Shown here: positions 6,023 through 6,162 of the stretch, piece by piece
How the letters are laid out: every line of letters begins with the position of its first letter
Position numbering within the stretch: position 1 is the stretch's first letter
Assembly (NCBI GenBank): GCA_030643145.1
Contig: DAOWMJ010000122.1
Coordinates: 1 to 6,162 of the forward strand
Direction of reading: 5' to 3'
DNA length: 6,162 nucleotides
DNA from: Candidatus Latescibacterota bacterium
GTDB lineage: Bacteria; Krumholzibacteriota; Krumholzibacteriia; Krumholzibacteriales; WJIX01
The notes under the pieces: model-generated
The model's database searches: none
Told to the model about the DNA's origin: nothing
The model's input: only the letters and a program-made list of their open reading frames with translations
Made by a program: the position numbers and the translations under genes

Positions 6023-6162
6023 TTATCTTTTTTTATGGACAATCGGTTTCGAATCAGATAACTATATAACATGTCATAGCGTTTGAGCAGAGATAAAGGC
6101 CGGCTCTTCTGATTGGCATAAACTAACCCTGGCAAGTGTGTCATGGATAATTGAATCAAATA
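6023..6162. other. No recognisable feature at the right-hand edge
   Basis: This edge stretch holds no gene I can support. A minus-strand frame is open from the edge down to 5950, with a product containing THLPGLVYANQ, but it matches no family I know. Its codons (many TTA, TTG and CGA) differ from the genes to the left, and it has no visible ribosome binding site. If the remnant to its left is a frameshifted gene, part of that gene's body could lie here. A T7 run on the plus strand (about 6027-6034) is a possible indel site. Confidence 0.3.

Noticed and set aside
6047..6055. TTTCGAATC resembling the T-loop of a tRNA
   Set aside because: The flanking bases do not form a T-stem with the required closing G-C pair, and no acceptor or anticodon arm can be built around it.
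5950..6159. Open minus-strand frame of 69 codons at the right edge as a gene
   Set aside because: It starts with a TTG near the edge and has no visible ribosome binding site. Its codon choice differs from the genes here, and it resembles no family I know. In its last part, the overlapping frame that ends at 5906 looks more protein-like.

Overview
This is a bacterial chromosome segment of moderate G+C content (roughly the mid-40s by eye). It carries closely packed housekeeping genes on the plus strand and an unexpected secreted protease inhibitor on the minus strand. Shine-Dalgarno sites are clear, Arg is often AGA/AGG, and the gene set is rsmD, coaD, an aspartate aminotransferase, a GlcD-type flavoprotein and obg. 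I infer an uncultured or little-studied Gram-negative-type lineage, perhaps FCB-like or a candidate phylum. No gene here settles the taxonomy.

Layout. Positions 1-4516 form a rightward block: the 3' end of rsmD (16S rRNA methyltransferase), coaD (coenzyme A synthesis), a subgroup I-beta aspartate aminotransferase, a glycolate/D-lactate dehydrogenase-type FAD enzyme, and the ribosome-assembly GTPase obg. The first three genes are 36 and 31 bases apart and look co-transcribed. A 109-base gap precedes the FAD enzyme, whose 3' end overlaps the start of obg, so those two are translationally coupled or nearly so.

Positions 4473-5705 encode, leftward, a complete bacterial serpin with a signal peptide and a canonical inhibitory hinge. 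Its 3' end overlaps the 3' end of obg by 44 bases, tail to tail, so the conserved last strand of the serpin and the variable tail of Obg share the same DNA.

Positions 5706-6162 hold no intact gene. Reading leftward they contain a short coding remnant that looks like the C-terminal membrane anchor of a surface or secreted protein (stop at 5906-5908). A strand-specific rho-independent terminator follows at 5817-5861, then a serpin upstream region with a direct repeat (CACCCTA, 52 bases apart). The serpin therefore seems to be a single-gene unit insulated from its upstream neighbour.

I found no CRISPR array, tRNA, rRNA, insertion sequence or recognisable new multi-gene system. The parts most worth a second look are the serpin, its overlap with obg, and the broken anchor-like fragment with its terminator.
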